Assembly: GCA_963850425.1 (NCBI GenBank)
Contig: CAWKLF010000001.1
Span: 1,860,001-1,924,000, forward strand
Source: Gp1-AA133 sp963850425
GTDB taxonomy: Bacteria > Acidobacteriota > Terriglobia > Terriglobales > Acidobacteriaceae
Direction: 5' to 3'
Length of the DNA stretch: 64,000 nucleotides
Shown: positions 18,430 to 26,969 of the stretch, piece by piece
How the letters are laid out: every line of letters starts with the position of its first letter
Position numbering within the stretch: position 1 is the stretch's first letter
Notes under the pieces: generated by a model
What the model saw: the letters and a program-made list of their open reading frames with translations, nothing else
Told to the model about the DNA's origin: nothing
Database searches by the model: none
Program-made: the position numbers and the translations under genes

Positions 18430-20094
18430 ATGATTCGACGAAGAGACTTCCTTCGCAATACCATAGTAGGAGGGGGCGCATGGTTGGTCAGCCGCAGCGT
18501 CCCCTTTGCGGCGGGGTTTGACTCTCCGGCCACCGGCGCTCGCATTGATGTTCTGCCGGAGGAACCACTGGGAACAATTTCTCCCAACATTTATGGACAC
18601 TTCACGGAGAACCTCAGCGGAGTTGTCTACGACGGCATGTGGGTGGGTGCGAATTCGAAGATTCCCAACATCAACGGGATCCGCAAGGAACTGGTCGAGG
18701 AGATGCGCAAGATCAAGCCGTCGGTGGTGCGTTTTCCGGGCGGCTGCTTTGCCGACAGCTACGACTGGAAGGACGGCGTCGGTCCCGCAGGCCAGCGCCC
18801 CCGCCGCACCAATTTCTGGGAGGGCGAAGAATCCGCCAGCGCTCCTGCAAGCCACAAATATGATCCCAACCAATTCGGCACCAACGAATTCGTCCGGTTC
18901 TGCAAACTGATCGGAAGCGCGCCTTATCTGGCGGGCAACGTGCGCAGCCTGACCGCCCAGGACTTTTATCACTGGATCGAATACTGCAACTCGCCCGCAG
19001 GGAGCACCACGCTCGCTGACATGCGCGCCGCTGCCGGGTTCCCCGAGCCCTTCAATGTCCACTATTGGGGCGTTGGCAACGAGAGTTGGGGGTGCGGCGG
19101 GAATTTTACGCCCGAAGAATACGCCGTCGAGTTTCGCCGCTGGACTACCTGGGTGCCCCGTTACCACCAGGAGCTTTCCTTCATCGCCTCTGGTCCGAAC
19201 GTGGACGATTGGAACTGGACACGTGGTTTTCTGGAAGAAATCCTCAAAAAGGGAAAAGAGCAACTGCGCTCCATCTATGGCCTTGCGCTCCATCACTACG
19301 CATGGAATCTGAGCCGCGGCGCGACCCATGATTGGGTGAAGGGCAAAGGTGATGCTCTTAAGTTTGACGCAGTCGACTGGTATGAGCTGCTCCGTGAAGG
19401 CGACCGGATGGAAGGCCTCATCACCGGACACTGGCAGATTATGAGCGAACTGGATCCCGAGCATCACATCAAGCTCGTGGTCGACGAATGGGGTCCCTGG
19501 TATCGTCCCGGAGGCGAAGCAACCCCGACCAATCAACTCGAGCAGATTCCCACTCTGCGCGACGCAGTCTTCAGCGGCATGACGCTCGACATTTTCAACC
19601 GGCATCCTGAAAAAGTCGCCATGGCCAATTGCGCCCAGCTTATCAATTGCCTGAATAGTTTGTATTTGGCGCACGAGGACAAGTTCTGCGTGACCCCAGT
19701 TGGTCATGTCTTTGCAATGTATGCCGATCACCAGGGCGGACAGAGCCTGCGCACGGTTTTCTCCGCTCCCGAAATAGCCTATGACCGTGACGGAAAACGC
19801 GCGCGGTTCTGGAGCTTGAGGGGATCCGCCTCACTGCATGACAAGCAGTTGATATTGACCGTCGTGAATCCTGATGTCGCTGCTGCCCGCGAAACGGAGA
19901 TCTTCGTTCGCGGCGCCAGCATTCAATCCGGCACAGTTACAACGCTGACTCACAGCGACATTCATGCACACAATTCGTTCGAACAAAGAGGTGTAGTCAC
20001 GCCACAAACCAAGGCGCTCGCCGGCAACGGGCCCTCCGTCACGGTTACATTCCCATCTGCGTCGGTGACCAAGCTTGTGCTGGTGCTGGGTTAA
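18430..20094 (+). CDS. Tat-exported GH51 alpha-L-arabinofuranosidase
   Basis: A 554-residue enzyme starting at ATG 18430 with GGAG (18420-18423) in place. It has a twin-arginine signal (RRRDFLRNTIVGGG) and the GH51 fold: EEPLGTISPNIYGHFTENL, VRFPGGCFADSYDWKDG, the acid/base Glu in WGVGNESWG and the nucleophile Glu in LVVDEWGPWY. It releases terminal alpha-L-arabinofuranose from arabinan or arabinoxylan. A frame extended to 18151 overlaps galM and is not used. This is one of three GH51 genes in the window; the other two are at 20550 and 37336. Confidence 0.93.
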   Translation: MIRRRDFLRNTIVGGGAWLVSRSVPFAAGFDSPATGARIDVLPEEPLGTISPNIYGHFTENLSGVVYDGMWVGANSKIPNINGIRKELVEEMRKIKPSVVRFPGGCFADSYDWKDGVGPAGQRPRRTNFWEGEESASAPASHKYDPNQFGTNEFVRFCKLIGSAPYLAGNVRSLTAQDFYHWIEYCNSPAGSTTLADMRAAAGFPEPFNVHYWGVGNESWGCGGNFTPEEYAVEFRRWTTWVPRYHQELSFIASGPNVDDWNWTRGFLEEILKKGKEQLRSIYGLALHHYAWNLSRGATHDWVKGKGDALKFDAVDWYELLREGDRMEGLITGHWQIMSELDPEHHIKLVVDEWGPWYRPGGEATPTNQLEQIPTLRDAVFSGMTLDIFNRHPEKVAMANCAQLINCLNSLYLAHEDKFCVTPVGHVFAMYADHQGGQSLRTVFSAPEIAYDRDGKRARFWSLRGSASLHDKQLILTVVNPDVAAARETEIFVRGASIQSGTVTTLTHSDIHAHNSFEQRGVVTPQTKALAGNGPSVTVTFPSASVTKLVLVLG

Positions 20095-20148
20095 GATTCA
20101 AAGGGGCGGGGAGAGCCGTCGCAAAATTTCAGATTTAAGGGCGCTAAG

Positions 20149-20407
20149 TCAGTTGCTGGGCGTCTCAATTGCCGCACGCGGCCATCCGTCCTCCCAGGAA
20201 ATAGTCGAGATCTGCAGCCATGGCTCTCCGGTTTTTGCGTCATAGGCGTGGTAGACGATTAGATCGTCCTTTTGCAGGAGAAGGATTCTCCACCCGGCCA
20301 ATATCGCCCTCCAGCTCAATGACGGACGGAGAGCGTTGCGCGACTGCAGGTCCCAATACTAGGAGAAAGACGCTCGCAACTAAATTTAACAATCGAGAAC
20401 GCGTCAT
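20149..20407 (-). pseudogene. Remnant of a GH43 endo-arabinanase: signal peptide fused out of frame to the C-terminus
   Basis: From ATG 20407, preceded on the minus strand by TTAGGAG, the frame gives a good signal peptide (MTRSRLLNLVASVFLLVLGPAVAQ) and then IELEGDIGRV, the usual start of mature GH43 arabinanases (GDIGRVHDPS). After that residue the matching sequence moves to another frame: ILLLQKDDLIVYHAYD, then GEPWLQIS and WEDGWPRAAI, ending at TGA 20149-20151. That is the characteristic C-terminal end of GH43 arabinan endo-1,5-alpha-L-arabinosidases. About 250-300 central residues, including the catalytic ones, are missing. The remnant lies between two GH51 genes. Confidence 0.72.
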
Positions 20408-20549
20408 CGGGCTCCTAAGTCGAGACCGCAGGGACATCAGGGAATCGCTCACTAGCTTATTCTGTCAAAAATACGACGTCGACGGCCGGATCTTTTTGTT
20501 GAAGCAGTCTCGCCAGACCCCAGTTCCATCAGAGAACATGGCATCGAAT

Positions 20550-22544
20550 TCACCGCTCAACCTCCAACGTGATGACTGAGACGGAATGATTCGGGAGGGC
20601 GAGTGTGAACGAGGGACCCACTTCGATTTGTTTAGCTGTGACGTGCACCGCATCGGGGTGACCGAAGTCGTTTGCGGCCAACAGGTCGTCGCTATTCAAG
20701 GTTTCAATTTTTGCAAGCCGTGCAATGGTAGCTCCCATCAGCGAAACTTTGGTCGTGATCGAGTTTGCCGGGTCAGTATTGACCGCCTTGATGAAAATCC
20801 GCTTGCCGTCCGCCGATCGGCTCACCACGGCATCAATGGTGGGGGCGCCTTTCCCTTCGAGGCCGAAGTCGAATCTCGCTCCCTCCAACGTGCTCGACAG
20901 GCGATCGCGTCCGAGGTGGGACGCGTAGAGCGCATTCACCAAGTAAGTCGGAGTGACAAAAACACCGTGGCGGCTCGCTTGAATGATGCCGCCAGTCCAT
21001 CCATTTACCAAGTCTGAAACCGCGCTCATCTGGACCACATCGCCGGTGCGCTCAAATACGTTCATCAGACGTGCTGCGTACAGTGCGGATTCCATCGAGT
21101 GTTGCCGCGGTGGCGGAAACGTCGTGTTCCACTCGTTGATCGCTAATTTGATTTGCCGGCCGGGAACTAGCTCGTGGATCATCTGCTGCATCTGGCGATA
21201 AAAGCGCTCGTAGTGCAATGGCTGCGCCCACAGCTTGGTGATGTCGCCTTTCGACTCCGCGTCGCCGTAGTAATGGTGGATCGACAGATAGTCGATATTC
21301 TTGCCCGCAATCGCCAGAACGGTGCGATTCCACTCGAGATTGTTGTCTCCTGTTGCGATGACTTTGATTGTCGGATCCACCGCCTTCATCTTTTCGACAT
21401 AACGATTCAGATTGTTCGCATAGGTGGTGGCGTCGCTGTGCCCGCGTACCCAGTTTCCCCAGATCTCATTTCCCACCTCCCAGTACTGCACATGGAACGG
21501 TTGGGTGTTCCCGTTCTTAGATCGGATGGAGCCGTATTTTGACTGGGAAGATCCATTGCAGTATTCAATCCACGCGGCCGCTTCGTCAGCAGTGGCCCCA
21601 CGACCTTCTACGTTCACGGTGAGCGAAGGCTCGGCTCCAACCCGCCTCGCAAATTGGACGAATTCATCTGTTCCAAAGTCGCTCGGCTCCAGTTCATTCC
21701 GCCAAGCGGCATTTACCCAAACCGGCCTTTGGTCGCGGGGACCGATGCCCCATCCCCAGTGATAGTCCTGCGCAACATTGCCGCCGGGCCAACGAATAAA
21801 TGCCGGGTGCAGCAGGCTGACCTTCTCTTCGACATCGCGGCGAACTCCGTCTTCAGCGTCACTTGGCATCAACGAGACTTGATCGAGCCAGAGCCGGCCC
21901 TTCCCATTAAAAAGAACAGCGATTTTCGCCAAGTGGTCCGATTTCTCAGGAACTAAAGCAAAAGAGTATTGTTTCCAATCCCCGCCAATATTCGCGATCA
22001 CGGCACTAGCGTATCGTTCGCCGCCTGTTTCATCGGCTTCCAGTACGACCGTAATGGTTCCACTGTAATCCTCGGTTTTCAACCACAAATACCCCCGGTA
22101 CTCGATCCCCCTACGGACGGGGATCCATCCCTGGCGGATGCCGCGGCGGCGTTCCTCGGTGCGCGCAATGTCCACTCGGAGGGAATGCTGCGTTGCGAGA
22201 GTATTTGCGTCGCTGTGTACCCGACTGTAGACAGTGGCGTCCCAATCAAAATGCAAGGCGTCATCATCGTCGCGATCGTCGGGGTCACGCTCCCAGTGTC
22301 GCGGCAAACCCAGCGCGTTCGGTGCTTCATCGAACCCGCGATCGCGAATCAGTTCTGCGTGCAGACCGCCTTTAATATCCTCGAACATGAACTCCGCGAA
22401 TTGCCCGTACAACATGGGACTGATGGTATTTTCGACTCTTGTCGCATCGATCGCGAGGGAGGCCGTCCAGCGTTCCTGTGCGCAGGCGTAGATGCATAAG
22501 CCCGACAACAGGAGTGCAGCCCTTAAAGTGTTTTTGTAGTTCAT
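20550..22544 (-). CDS. Secreted GH51 alpha-L-arabinofuranosidase with carbohydrate-binding-like insert
   Basis: A 664-residue protein from ATG 22544 with signal peptide MNYKNTLRAALLLSGLCIYACAQ. The start of the catalytic unit (TISPMLYGQFAEFMFEDIKGGL) is followed by a beta-rich stretch at roughly residues 90-225 (YLWLKTEDYSGTITVVLEADE) that looks like a CBM4/9-type jelly roll. Then come IRWPGGNVAQDYHWGWGIG, the acid/base Glu in WEVGNEIWGNW and the nucleophile Glu in LAINEWNTTF. It is divergent from the GH5-like gene, and a LacI-type palindrome lies between the two. The longer frame start (22577) adds 11 residues ahead of the signal peptide and was not used. Confidence 0.92.
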   Translation of the reverse strand: MNYKNTLRAALLLSGLCIYACAQERWTASLAIDATRVENTISPMLYGQFAEFMFEDIKGGLHAELIRDRGFDEAPNALGLPRHWERDPDDRDDDDALHFDWDATVYSRVHSDANTLATQHSLRVDIARTEERRRGIRQGWIPVRRGIEYRGYLWLKTEDYSGTITVVLEADETGGERYASAVIANIGGDWKQYSFALVPEKSDHLAKIAVLFNGKGRLWLDQVSLMPSDAEDGVRRDVEEKVSLLHPAFIRWPGGNVAQDYHWGWGIGPRDQRPVWVNAAWRNELEPSDFGTDEFVQFARRVGAEPSLTVNVEGRGATADEAAAWIEYCNGSSQSKYGSIRSKNGNTQPFHVQYWEVGNEIWGNWVRGHSDATTYANNLNRYVEKMKAVDPTIKVIATGDNNLEWNRTVLAIAGKNIDYLSIHHYYGDAESKGDITKLWAQPLHYERFYRQMQQMIHELVPGRQIKLAINEWNTTFPPPRQHSMESALYAARLMNVFERTGDVVQMSAVSDLVNGWTGGIIQASRHGVFVTPTYLVNALYASHLGRDRLSSTLEGARFDFGLEGKGAPTIDAVVSRSADGKRIFIKAVNTDPANSITTKVSLMGATIARLAKIETLNSDDLLAANDFGHPDAVHVTAKQIEVGPSFTLALPNHSVSVITLEVER

Positions 22545-22667
22545 GGTAAAAGTTTTGCTGCGACGATCCGGCGGCATGGTATCAGAATGCCATTGTTTAT
22601 ACAGATCAAAACTGATTGCGGAATGGGTGTTTCCAGCGCTGTTTGATGTGATACCTTACTGGCGCTC

Positions 22668-22679
22668 GCAATCGTTTGC
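22668..22679. promoter_or_regulatory. Candidate LacI-type operator between divergent GH51 and GH5-like genes
   Basis: GCAATCGTTTGC is a 12-base palindrome around CG with one mismatched pair. It lies 124 bases from the GH51 start and 55 bases before the GH5-like start, so it could control both. Its core AATCGTTT is the reverse complement of the araD operator core. Confidence 0.7.
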
Positions 22680-22733
22680 ACGTGTTTCGTCGCGTGAAGA
22701 TCACTGGTCATCGACCGGCAAGGTGGGAGGACC

Positions 22734-23882
22734 ATGCTTTCAAAATCACAAAAATCGCGATTCGCTTTTCTCGTAGTCCCAATCCTTTTTGTCGCTTCCG
22801 GCGTCCTTCTCGCCCAGACGTCTCGCTGGGCGGAAGGCAAAGCCATGACGTGGTACGAGCAGCAGCCTTGGCTGGTCGGCAGCAATTACACTCCCACGGA
22901 CGCAATCAATGAATTAGAAATGTGGCAAGCCTCGACGTTCAATCCAATTCAAATCGACAGGGAGTTGGGGTGGGCCGAAGACATGGGGATGAACACGATG
23001 CGCGTGTTTCTTCATGATCTGGTATGGCAGGAGAATCCGACCGGCTTTAAAGAGCGCATCGATCGATTTCTGGAGATTGCGTCTCGTCATCATATCAAGC
23101 CATTGTTCGTGCTTTTTGACTCGTGCTGGGATCCAAATCCAAAGCTCGGCCAGCAGCATCCTCCGATCCCCGGTGTTCACAATTCCGGTTGGGTGCAATC
23201 TCCGGGAGCGGCGGCCCTGAAGGATCCTGGCCAGCAAAAAAGGCTGAAGGCTTACGTGACAGGCGTGGTTGGAGCGTTCGCCAACGATAGTCGCGTGCTC
23301 GGCTGGGACGTATGGAACGAGCCCTCAAACACCAACGACGGGAGCTATCGCAAGCAGGAACTGCAGAACAAAGAACAAGTAGTGGAGGAAATGCTGCCCA
23401 AAGTTTTTGCTTGGGCTCGTGAGGCGCATCCATCACAACCCCTGACCAGCGGCGTGTGGGATATTGACTTCGTGAAGGGCAATCAACCCACGAAGATGCA
23501 GCAGATCCAGCTCGAAAACTCGGATGTGATTAGCTTCCACAACTACGGATGGCCGGAAAGTTTCGAAAAGGAAGTGTTGTTTTTGCAGAAGTTCAACCGG
23601 CCGCTGATCTGCACCGAATACATGGCGCGTGGAGCCGGCAGCACTTTCGACACGGTCTTGCCGCTCGCAAAGAAGTACAAGGTCGCGGCGATCAACTGGG
23701 GTTTCGTCGCCGGTAAGACTCAAACCTACTACCCGTGGGATTCCTGGCGACACCCCTACATCCTCGATGAACCGGCGGTATGGTTTCACGAGGTACTGCA
23801 CCCCGATGGAACACCTTATCGCGAGGCCGAAGTGAAACTGATTCGGGATCTGACGGGCAGGGCACGGATGGCGACTCGTTAA
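22734..23882 (+). CDS. Exported clan GH-A glycosidase, GH5-like
   Basis: A 382-residue protein with an N-terminal hydrophobic signal (FAFLVVPILFVASGVLLAQ). It shows a TIM-barrel glycosidase of the clan GH-A kind: GMNTMRVFLHDLVWQ, the acid/base Glu in GWDVWNEPSN and a likely nucleophile Glu in LICTEYMARG, followed by a conserved Trp in NWGFVAGK. The substrate is not clear; relatives are annotated as cellulases or xylanases, and the genomic setting points to hemicellulose. GGGAGG (22725-22730) precedes the ATG by only three bases. It is immediately upstream of the araA remnant and divergent from GH51. Confidence 0.82.
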   Translation: MLSKSQKSRFAFLVVPILFVASGVLLAQTSRWAEGKAMTWYEQQPWLVGSNYTPTDAINELEMWQASTFNPIQIDRELGWAEDMGMNTMRVFLHDLVWQENPTGFKERIDRFLEIASRHHIKPLFVLFDSCWDPNPKLGQQHPPIPGVHNSGWVQSPGAAALKDPGQQKRLKAYVTGVVGAFANDSRVLGWDVWNEPSNTNDGSYRKQELQNKEQVVEEMLPKVFAWAREAHPSQPLTSGVWDIDFVKGNQPTKMQQIQLENSDVISFHNYGWPESFEKEVLFLQKFNRPLICTEYMARGAGSTFDTVLPLAKKYKVAAINWGFVAGKTQTYYPWDSWRHPYILDEPAVWFHEVLHPDGTPYREAEVKLIRDLTGRARMATR

Positions 23883-23893
23883 GGCGGCTGAGT

Positions 23894-24393
23894 GTTGATA
23901 CCTATCACCTGAAGAATGGCGGTCGGGTATTGGGATCTCACATGCTCGAGGTTTGTCCGACGATAAGCGAGCACAAACCGGCAGCTGAAATCTATCCGCT
24001 TGCGATTGGGGGAAAAGAAGACCCGATACGGCTGGTCTTCACGGCGGCAGGGGGAAGCCGGTGAATGCTCTGTTGTCGACATGGGGAACCGCTTTCGGCT
24101 CCTCGTCAACCATGTAAACCTGATCGGGCCCGAGCAGCCTCTTCCCAACCTGCCCTTTGCACGCGCGGTCTGGATACCGGAGCCGACCTTAAAAATCGCC
24201 GCAACGGCATGGATTCAGGCAGGCGGGCACACCACACGCCTTGAGCCGCTCCTTGACGACTGAGCACCTGGAGAACTTTGCCGAGATGGCAGGAATGGAA
24301 TGCCTGGTGATTGATCGCAACACCCAGCCGTTTGATTTCCTGAAAGAGCTCCGGTGGAACAACGCGTACTATCAGCGGGCGAATGGGTATTAG
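23894..24393 (+). pseudogene. araA: Decayed canonical L-arabinose isomerase: C-terminal third with two frameshifts
   Basis: Three successive frames spell the C-terminus of AraA. Frame one gives VDTYHLKNGGRVLGSHMLEVCPTI and IGGKEDPIRLVF, ending at TGA 24062. After a slip in the five-G run at 24050-24054 a second frame gives VVDMGNRFRLLVNHVNL and WIPEPTLKIAATAWIQAGG, ending at TGA 24261-24263. A third gives LTTEHLENFAEMAG and ELRWNNAYYQ, ending at TAG 24391-24393. Only about 165 of the roughly 500 residues of AraA remain and the whole N-terminal part is absent, so it cannot work. The isomerase at 12681 presumably supplies the activity. Confidence 0.88.
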
Positions 24394-24427
24394 CGGTGCC
24401 GGTGAAAGAAATTGGACCAAAAACCCT

Positions 24428-25405
24428 TTAATGATGGGTGTGGCTGTTCGCGTTGGTTGCCGTCAAGGCTGTGTCGATCTCCGTTACCTCGCCAGCACTA
24501 AGTCGAAATTCAAGAGCTCCGACGACCCCGCAAACCTGCTTCGGACTTCGCACGCCGACGATCGCGCCAGTCACTACCCGATTGTTCAGCGTCCAAGCGA
24601 TGGCCACTTCGCCCGGTGTGCGGCCATGCCGCGCCCCTATCTCGCGCAGCAACTCGACCAGTTTCAGATTTCGCGAGAGCAACGGTTCCTGGAAATTAGG
24701 GAGATTGCGGCGCCAGTCCTCTGCGGCAAAATTTGCGGCACGTTCACGCGTCATGGCTCCGGTCAGCAGTCCGGCAGACATCGGAGAGTACACAATGACA
24801 CCGATGCTGTTCGCCTTCGCGAATGGCAAAATATCGGCTTCAATGTCCCGAGTCACAATGGAGTAGGGCGGCTGCAGGGACGTGATTGGAGCGATGGCCT
24901 GGGCTCGCCGCATCTGCGTCACGCTGAAGTTTGATACTCCGATGTGACGCACCTTGCCCTCCTCTTTGAGCCGGACCAGCGTCGACCAGCCCTCCTCTAT
25001 GTCCTCATCGGGTTCGGGCCAGTGGATCTGGTATAGATCAATGACATCGGTGTTAAGCCGCCGCAAGCTTCCTTCGCACTCTCTACGGATCGAATCTGCC
25101 TTGAGACTTGCGCCGATTTTGCCGGACGAATCCCAAACGCGTTCACACTTCGTGAACACGTATGGGCGCGGCAAGCGGCCTTGAAGAGCGCGCGCGACCA
25201 CCTCTTCCGAATGCCCAAGTCCATACAGAGCGGCAGTATCGATCCAGTTGATGCCGTGATCAAGCATTGCATGGATGGCGGGAATCGAGCCTGCTTCATC
25301 GTGCGGACCCATGCTACCTTGCCAACCGCCGCCTCCGATGGCCCAGGCGCCAATACCGATCGGAGTGATCCGAAGTTCACTCGTACCTAGCTGTCGAGTT
25401 TGCAT
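24428..25405 (-). CDS. Aldo/keto reductase
   Basis: A 325-residue TIM-barrel oxidoreductase, NAD(P)H dependent. Family motifs include the catalytic Asp and Tyr in DTAALYGLGHSE, Lys in FTKCERVW, His in LYQIHWPEPD, GVSNFSVTQM and the cofactor-binding tail AIVGVRSPKQVCG. I chose ATG 25405 (MQTRQLGTSELRITPIG); a start at 25426 adds seven residues and has GGGAGG-like sequence within itself. In this locus it could oxidise or reduce a pentose, and some members of the family are aldose 1-dehydrogenases, which would supply the missing first step of the oxidative arabinose route. That is speculation from context. Confidence 0.88.
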   Translation of the reverse strand: MQTRQLGTSELRITPIGIGAWAIGGGGWQGSMGPHDEAGSIPAIHAMLDHGINWIDTAALYGLGHSEEVVARALQGRLPRPYVFTKCERVWDSSGKIGASLKADSIRRECEGSLRRLNTDVIDLYQIHWPEPDEDIEEGWSTLVRLKEEGKVRHIGVSNFSVTQMRRAQAIAPITSLQPPYSIVTRDIEADILPFAKANSIGVIVYSPMSAGLLTGAMTRERAANFAAEDWRRNLPNFQEPLLSRNLKLVELLREIGARHGRTPGEVAIAWTLNNRVVTGAIVGVRSPKQVCGVVGALEFRLSAGEVTEIDTALTATNANSHTHH

Positions 25406-25516
25406 GGCAGTTTGCGGTCCTCCCAATCATAAAATGAAGGTCGAATAATGTGACGGCCATCCGGTCCGTCTATGAGGCCTACATTCCTCCAATTGCAGAT
25501 CTCAACAATCCTCACT

Positions 25517-26632
25517 TCAGTTGTGACCGGAGTTCAGCGGAGCATAGGTCTTGGTTTTCTCTGTTCGAGAGTTGAAGACCTCCATTTTGCCATCCTCCCA
25601 CGCAATGAGTTTCAGATAATGACCTGAGTCGGGTCCCTCCGGGTTCGCAATGAATTCCGTGGCGACATTGTGCTGAGCGCCGCCTTCGTCGGAATAGTGG
25701 AGTTGCCACAAGTCCTCAAGCCCGGGAGCCCTTTCAAGTATGTCCCAGGCCGAAGGCGTGCCCCCCTTTTTTGCACCGTTGTCCATGATTGCCACCCGCG
25801 GCGCGATGCCATTGATGAATGTAGGGCTGCCACTCTGGTACCAACCATGATGGGAAACGATGTACACATCAACCTTTCCAATCCTGTTCTTCGGGCACAT
25901 CAATTTCATTTCCTGATCCCGGGTTAAATCGCCAAGGTCCAGGATGCGCAGCTTGCCGAACGTGACGAGGATACCGAGTGAGCGCAGATTCTCAGTTTGA
26001 TCGACAGGATACTGTTCAGCACCCTGACAGCCGGGATTGTCTTGTCCGGCTCCGGACAAGGGACTGGAGATCAGCGCCGCATCAGAACTGATGACCTGGG
26101 TTCGCATGCCGTGGATGGGGAGAGCCATTCCTGGTTTTGCGACAATGCGCTTGTATTTGCCGGACGAAAGTAGTTTCTGGTACGCCTGCCATACTTGGAC
26201 GGTAGGTTGATCGCTGCTCTCGCGATTCTCGCCATGATCAATAAACGTCGTTATGGGAATGCGCGCCGCGAGCTGAGGCGCGCCGCCTACGTGGTCATTG
26301 TGAAAGTGGGTGATCAGGACGAAATCAATCTTCCTGATGCCCGCTTCTTTCACTGCTTTCGTGATGCGTTCGGCATCGCGCCCGTCGTTCCCGGGCCACC
26401 CAGTGTCAATCAGTAGAGACTCGCCTTTGGGTGTCACAAATAATGTGGCTTGCCCACCTTCCACGTCGACGAAATAGACCTGCAGTGTTTTCTGGCCAGC
26501 GGGCGAGGTTGAGGAATGTGCCGTAGCAGCCTTGCCCAATGCCGAATAGAGGAACACGCAAAAAAGCAAGAAGCCTGCGAAAAGACGTCCAGCCGGGCGA
26601 AAGGTAGTTTCGCGAGATGGAACAGTATCCAT
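25517..26632 (-). CDS. Exported MBL-fold hydrolase (ComEC C-terminal-like)
   Basis: A 371-residue protein with an N-terminal membrane/signal segment (RLFAGFLLFCVFLYSALGKAAT). The metallo-beta-lactamase fold is shown by VYFVDVEGGQATLFV, the HFHNDHVGG metal motif, LDLGDLTRDQE and VSHHGWYQSGSP, an arrangement like the ComEC competence-protein hydrolase domain. It would act in the periplasm; the substrate is unknown. AGGAG sits seven bases before the ATG at 26632. It lies between the IlvD/Edd dehydratase (with the remnant at 26640-26947) and the aldo/keto reductase, all on the minus strand. Confidence 0.85.
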   Translation of the reverse strand: MDTVPSRETTFRPAGRLFAGFLLFCVFLYSALGKAATAHSSTSPAGQKTLQVYFVDVEGGQATLFVTPKGESLLIDTGWPGNDGRDAERITKAVKEAGIRKIDFVLITHFHNDHVGGAPQLAARIPITTFIDHGENRESSDQPTVQVWQAYQKLLSSGKYKRIVAKPGMALPIHGMRTQVISSDAALISSPLSGAGQDNPGCQGAEQYPVDQTENLRSLGILVTFGKLRILDLGDLTRDQEMKLMCPKNRIGKVDVYIVSHHGWYQSGSPTFINGIAPRVAIMDNGAKKGGTPSAWDILERAPGLEDLWQLHYSDEGGAQHNVATEFIANPEGPDSGHYLKLIAWEDGKMEVFNSRTEKTKTYAPLNSGHN

Positions 26633-26639
26633 GGTGAAC

Positions 26640-26947
26640 TCCTGAGCGATCTGCTCCGCACCGAGCGAACGAAATCCACGGAATTACATTTTCGTTCGAC
26701 GTGCGTTTTCTACCAAGAAACTCGACCGGCCCGTCCTTAAATGTAACGGTTTGCGAAGTTTTGCCTGGGCTCAGCCGGACCTCAAAGTCACGCAGATTGT
26801 GCGAACTTACAGAGGCAATCTGGATCTCCAACGCTGGGTCCCGCGCGAGGAATGGATCGCGAGCAGGTGTTTTGCCGGTAGCATTGATGTCCCAGCTACC
26901 GCAATCAATTGCTTCAAGACTCGCCGTCGGTTCCAGAGATCATCCAT
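26640..26947 (-). pseudogene. Probable 5' remnant of a Tat-exported protein (possibly a GH31-type glycosidase)
   Basis: On the minus strand an ATG at 26947 starts MDDLWNRRRVLKQLIAVAG, a twin-arginine-like signal ending near LPAKHLLA. That frame stops at about 26813. The coding character then moves to another frame: LEIQIASVSSHNLRDFEVRLSPGK, followed by TVTFKDGPVEFLGRKRT. The segment EIQIASVSxHxxR recalls the N-terminal sandwich domain of GH31 enzymes, but the match is short and from memory. The sequence loses this character by the MBL-fold start (26632). A frameshifted, 3'-truncated export gene is the best reading. Confidence 0.4.
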
Positions 26948-26969
26948 GGCAATCCCGGTGAGCGTTCAC

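Noticed and set aside
18412..19731. Large minus-strand frame of 439 residues opposite GH51
   Set aside because: It is a shadow of the GH51 coding strand in high-GC DNA with no recognisable domain.
24062..24064. In-frame TGA in the araA remnant as a selenocysteine codon, given the tRNA-Sec in the window
   Set aside because: The homologous sequence continues in a different frame after the G-run, so this is a frameshift, not readthrough, and AraA has no known selenocysteine form.
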